Source: Spirochaetia bacterium (lineage in GTDB: Bacteria > Spirochaetota > Spirochaetia > Treponematales > Breznakiellaceae). From it: a DNA stretch of 37,904 nt. Positions 34,161 through 37,904 of the stretch are shown here, piece by piece (position 1 is the stretch's first letter; every line of letters starts with the position of its first letter). The position numbers and the translations under genes are program-made. The notes below the pieces were generated by a model. That model worked only from the letters and a program-made list of their open reading frames with translations, was not told the origin of the DNA and searched no databases. The stretch covers positions 1-37,904 of the forward strand of contig BOAU01000012.1 in assembly GCA_026002025.1 (NCBI GenBank). Reading direction: 5' to 3'.

Positions 34161-35330
34161 CTAAATACGCGCTACGCCGCTTTTCCGCGCCGCTTCCGAT
34201 ACGGCCCCGGCGACCGCGTCTTTTACCCGCGGGTCAAAGGCAAAGGGCAGGATGTGATCGGCAGCCAGTTCGTCAGCCGCCAAATCGGCAAGGGCGTAGG
34301 CCGCGGCGATTTTCATTTCGTCATTGATGTCCGATGCCCGCACATCCAGGGCCCCCCGGAAAATGCCGGGAAAGGCAAGGACATTGTTGATCTGGTTGGG
34401 AAAATCACTCCGGCCCGTGCCCACCACCGCCGCCCCTGCCTCAAGCGCCGCATCGGGCATGATCTCCGGGATGGGATTTGCCATGGGGAAAACAATGGCC
34501 TTGGGGGTCATGGATTTCAGCATTTCGGGGCTGACGATATTCGGGGCGGACACGCCGATGAACACATCCGAGCCGGGGATCACATCGGCAAGTTTGCCTT
34601 TCTTACCGGCTTTGTTGGTGATTTTTGCGAGAAGGGCCAGCTCGCCGTCCATCTCCGGCCGGCCTTCGTAGACCACACCGTACTTGTCCGTGGCAATCAC
34701 GTCCTTTACCCCCATGGCAATGAGGAGCCTGATGATCGCCGTCCCGGCCGCCCCTGCGCCGCTGGTGACCACCCTGATCCTGTCGAGGGATTTACCCACC
34801 ACTTTCAGGGCATTGATCAGGGCCGCAAGCACGACCACGGCGGTGCCGTGCTGATCATCGTGGAAAACGGGGATGTCGCAGCGCTGCTTCAATTTCCGTT
34901 CTATCTCAAAACAGCGGGGGGCGCTGATATCCTCCAGGTTGATCCCGCCGAAGCTGCCCGCAAGCAGGGCCGCGGTGTTCACGATGTCATCAACCTTTTT
35001 GCTCCGTATGCAGAGGGGAATTGCGTCAACGCCGCCGAAGGCTTTAAAGAGCACGCACTTCCCTTCCATCACGGGCATCCCCGCCTCGGGACCGATGTCC
35101 CCGAGTCCGAGCACGGCGGAGCCGTCGGTGACCACCGCCACCGTGTTCCAGCGCCCGGTGAGTTCGTAACTTTTGCTGATATCCTTCTGTATCTCCAGAC
35201 AGGGCTGGGCCACCCCGGGGGTGTAGGCCAGGGACAGCTCTTCCTTATTCGTCACCTTCATCTTGGGGTTTATGTCGAGCTTGCCCTTCCATTGGTAATG
35301 CAGTTTCAGTGATTCTTCCGCATAGTTCAT
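34161..35330 (-). CDS. maeB: NAD(P)-dependent malic enzyme, short form
   Basis: Oxidatively decarboxylates malate to pyruvate and CO2. The 389-residue protein corresponds to the malic domain only; it lacks the phosphotransacetylase extension of long MaeB proteins. Key parts: LAYTPGVAQPC with the catalytic Tyr (Y36), MEGKCVLFKAFGGVDA with the catalytic Lys (K91), EDISAPRCFEIE and FHDDQHGTAVVV (157-168) for metal and NAD, and the Rossmann loop GAGAAGTA (191-198). It starts 5 bases after the preceding gene and has no clear Shine-Dalgarno sequence. Whether NAD or NADP is used cannot be told from what I see. Confidence 0.95.
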   Translation of the reverse strand: MNYAEESLKLHYQWKGKLDINPKMKVTNKEELSLAYTPGVAQPCLEIQKDISKSYELTGRWNTVAVVTDGSAVLGLGDIGPEAGMPVMEGKCVLFKAFGGVDAIPLCIRSKKVDDIVNTAALLAGSFGGINLEDISAPRCFEIERKLKQRCDIPVFHDDQHGTAVVVLAALINALKVVGKSLDRIRVVTSGAGAAGTAIIRLLIAMGVKDVIATDKYGVVYEGRPEMDGELALLAKITNKAGKKGKLADVIPGSDVFIGVSAPNIVSPEMLKSMTPKAIVFPMANPIPEIMPDAALEAGAAVVGTGRSDFPNQINNVLAFPGIFRGALDVRASDINDEMKIAAAYALADLAADELAADHILPFAFDPRVKDAVAGAVSEAARKSGVARI

Positions 35331-35335
35331 AAAAC

Positions 35336-37600
35336 TTATGATAGCACAGGCTCATGAAAAATAGTAGTAACCGTAATTACATGATACGGAAAAGGATAGA
35401 CCGGATGATAAATACCGGGAAACATTACGCAGTCCCCCTTTTTTCCCTGAACCGTGATATAGATCTGCAAATCCCACTCGGGTAAAATATACTCCGCAGG
35501 AATGACGGCGGTATAATTTTTTGTACCACGCTTCATTTCCATCGTGAGAAAAAGGCCCTCTGTCTGATTGGTATGGCGGTAATGAAGAACCGGCGCAGCC
35601 TCGGTTTCCCCAAAGGCAGCGGCAATAAGTACAATTTCGAGGGGAGAACCGACTGCGGCGGTTTCAGGAAAAGATGCCCATAACTGATTATGCTCAACAG
35701 AAAGACAGGCCGGAAGATAACTGTTATTGAGTTTACCCTTCACATTGATACCATTTGCATTGAGTAATTTGCAAAGGGTATTTTTATCCGCCAGAAGTTC
35801 CGGCGTAAGATCGGCCCAGGTTCCGCGCCGTGCTCCAGACCCGGCGGAACTGAAATTTAAATCATGATAGTAATTTTCATTGCCTTTTTTGGCAAGCGCC
35901 TGCCAATGTTCAATGGCCGAATCCAACAGTAAGGCTGCGTCGGAAAGCCGGCCCCCTTCTTTTGCGGCGCGCCAGTGGGCAAGGGCACAGGCCGCGCGTA
36001 TTTTACCGGCATGGTAACGGGCAAAATCGCAAAGCATGGCAAGATCAAGCTGCATCGAAAGGAATTCCGCTTCCCTGTTTTTTACGAAGAGCAGCGCGGC
36101 ACCAAGGAACCGTTCCGTTTCCGCCGCCATTCCTTCAAGCCAGGCTGCGGTCTGCAGCGGGGAATACTTGCCGGAAAGCGTACCCGAATTAAGATCATTG
36201 ACATATTCATCTATGCCATAAAACAGCGCATGGTCACTGGGCTCGGTGGAACCATAGCTTATTTCCTTTGCAAAATCATAATCGGTAGATTTATTAAGGT
36301 TATTTTCCGCAAACAAGGCCCAGCCGGTATTCATCTCCGTCCAATAACGGAGCGAAGGATGCACCGGCATGTGTATGGCGGTAACCAGGGGTACAATCTT
36401 GCTTGCCGCGGCAAGGGCTTTTTCAAGGGACTCCCCGGCTGCGCCGAAACGCTGAAAAAATTCATCCTTCCAGATCCGGGGATCCGCATCGGGATTATAA
36501 CCGAGCCGGCCGAAAGCGGTATACCACATCCAGAAACGTTCATCTTCCCATTTCCCGAAGCGTAATTCATCCTTGATAAACGTGGACCAGGGATTCTTGT
36601 GGGAAAGCTCATGCCCGTATTTCAGGGAAAGGGGCGTATTGATCTGAAAACCGCCTGAACCGGAAAGACTACAGCTTAAGGAAAAACGGCGGGCATAATC
36701 CGCGTCACCCCATAAAAAAAGATTTGTCGATCCGTAATTCCAAAGCCGGTATATCACATCATAAAAACGAGGTTTCCGGAGCATATCCGCATAGGAATAG
36801 CGGCGTGAATGGTTTAAATTATCAAGTTTCGCAAGCTCCTCACTCCGCATAGCGGTGATATGATAGGGAAGCGCCGCATGTTCGCACCAATACTTGGTGG
36901 GCACCTCAACCGGAAGCCCCCTTGAAAAAGCATGGGCAATCATCGCGTCGGTCAATCCCTTGGCGCGCAGATCAAGAACCAGGGGACGCCCGGTTTCCGC
37001 GGCGCAATCGGCAACAGCGTCTGTACAGTGATTCCAGAAATCTGCGGCGGACACCTGATTCCCAACGCCGGACTCATGATTTACACGGAATTGCACAATA
37101 TCAATTTCGGGGACTGCGGTGATAAGACTTTTTAATTCATCATAACAATAGTCACCCAGGCCTTTGTCATCTTCCGGCAGATTAAAAACAAGCTGATCCT
37201 GTTCCGTCGTCCAGGGCCGCTGCTGCCAGGTGGCAAAAACAAATTTCATCCCATGCTGATGGCAAAGTGAACCGATACGGCGGAGCGCGGAAAGATTTTC
37301 CTCCATTGCCTTCCTGGAAAGTCCCTTTACTTTTACCTCGGGATGGTTCTTTGATTCCAAAAAGAACGGATAAGGGGGTGACATATATGCGGTATCAAAA
37401 CCAAGTATCAGGCAAAAACGGTTAAAACGCGCCTTTGCCATCCGATCAAAAAGATAAAGAGAGAATTCTTCAGACTTAAACCATTCGTCATCAAGATGGC
37501 CCAAAAGATACCGATCAACACAGCGCACTTTGTTATGGGGAATCTCCCTGACATTTTCGGCCTTTAACAGGGCGTCTAATCCATCATGATTTATCCGCCG
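35336..37600 (-). pseudogene. Glycoside-hydrolase-like TIM-barrel gene, probably 5'-truncated
   Basis: An open frame of up to 782 residues reads from an ATG at 37684, but its first 32 residues lie opposite a recognisable fragment of another gene and look like antisense. From about residue 50 the sequence is convincing: VRCVDRYLLGHLDDEW, DRMAKARFNRFCLILGF and VQFRVNHESG resemble the first strands of a TIM barrel in alpha-glucuronidase-like hydrolases, and the segment KYWCEHAALPYH, with a later LWNYGSTNLFLWGD, also fits. In such enzymes an N-terminal domain normally precedes this barrel; here it is missing. The family is uncertain, and substrate is unknown. The C-terminal 200 residues are beta-rich. 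The gene ends 5 bases before maeB. It could still be translated from 37684 or from a GTG near 37552. Confidence 0.55.
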
Positions 37601-37904
37601 ACGCCAGCAAACCGGCCTGGAAATTATCCGCAAGACCATTCCCGGCGCGGAAAACGCCTTTATTGCCCGCACCGCTTCTACCATTACTATCAGGCGGGCG
37701 CGCTGTATCGACTGTGATTACGACATCTCTCTTGATGAGATTTTGAACTGCACCCATTATCCCGATGAGGTTTTCTCCTACGGTTTCCACGATTCGGCGC
37801 CCCGTATCCAGATCAAGGGTGGAAAAACCTACGGCCTTCCCTACCGGACCATGCTGGTAAAGGGAATCGACAACCTTTTTGCCATCGGCATGATGATCAC
37901 CTCC
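37590..37904 (+). pseudogene. FAD-dependent oxidoreductase fragment (5' end missing, runs off the right edge)
   Basis: The forward frame from 37590 reads RRRQQTGLEIIRK, PGAENAFIARTAS, then YDISLDEILN and YGLPYRTMLVKGIDNLFAIG. This matches the middle-to-late part of the FAD_oxidored family (PF12831), where sequences resembling PGFENAYIVRTAPQIGIRE and LPYRCLVPKGIDNLLVAG occur. A stop (TGA at 37587-37589) lies immediately upstream in frame and there is no start codon before the homologous part, so the FAD-binding N-terminus is absent. The fragment lies head-to-head with the truncated hydrolase-like gene. The missing part could alternatively be an assembly error. Confidence 0.6.

Noticed and set aside
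34086..35312. Forward open frame of about 400 codons opposite maeB
   Set aside because: Antisense to all malic enzyme motifs; rich in His, Gly and Asp from complement codons, with no domain.

Overview
The window looks like chromosomal housekeeping DNA from a treponeme-type spirochaete, GC-rich by eye. This placement is inferred from gene content: a cytidylate kinase fused to ribosomal protein S1 (a fusion I recall from treponemes), a divergent ribose-phosphate pyrophosphokinase, several TPR envelope proteins with no clear relatives outside the group, and a radical SAM/DUF2344 protein next to the mre/mrd genes. No 16S gene or tRNA is present, so the placement stays tentative.

Layout. Positions 1-721 hold the N-terminal part of a reverse-strand TPR protein. 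A small hicAB toxin-antitoxin pair (937-1328) follows, with an unusually clean promoter that predicts a leaderless message. A forward block (1385-5784) carries rpe, three overlapping envelope/TPR genes and dtd. prs lies opposite (5955-7055). A long forward block (7244-16317) follows: recA, folK, scpA, scpB, an rRNA pseudouridine synthase, cmk-rpsA, a sigma-54-type activator, a membrane TPR protein and a lipoprotein. From 16547 to 37684 everything is on the reverse strand. Read in transcription order this is a GH-like gene, malic enzyme, a YkgJ-type cysteine-cluster protein, an MBL hydrolase, mltG, dnaG, rpoD, a zinc-ribbon coiled-coil protein, the RNase P RNA, an RlpA-like protein, a TPR protein, mreB, mreC, mreD, mrdA, rodA and a radical SAM protein. 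At the right edge (about 37590-37904) is a forward fragment of an FAD-dependent oxidoreductase.

How the genes work together. The reverse strand combines a cell-elongation cassette (mreBCD, PBP2, RodA) with the MltG glycan terminase and an RlpA-like protein, and with replication and transcription initiation (DnaG, RpoD). The recA block combines recombination, chromosome condensation (ScpAB), folate synthesis and translation (S1, rRNA modification). Most neighbours overlap by 1-4 bases, so they are probably co-transcribed and translationally coupled.

Most unusual features: (1) a family of long intergenic palindromes built from a repeated nonamer (5821-5952, 16335-16412, 16465-16550, 25801-25916), whose core letters change between copies while the two arms of each intact copy mostly stay matched; (2) an RNase P RNA of about 517 nt carrying four near-identical-format 11-12 bp hairpins inserted as two tandem pairs; (3) a 505-residue RecA with a C-terminal Ala/Pro tail carrying three evenly spaced AT-hook-like motifs; (4) an apparent breakpoint near 37590 where two head-to-head genes both seem to have lost their 5' ends; (5) an internal ribosome binding site that could release free S1 from the cmk-rpsA fusion.
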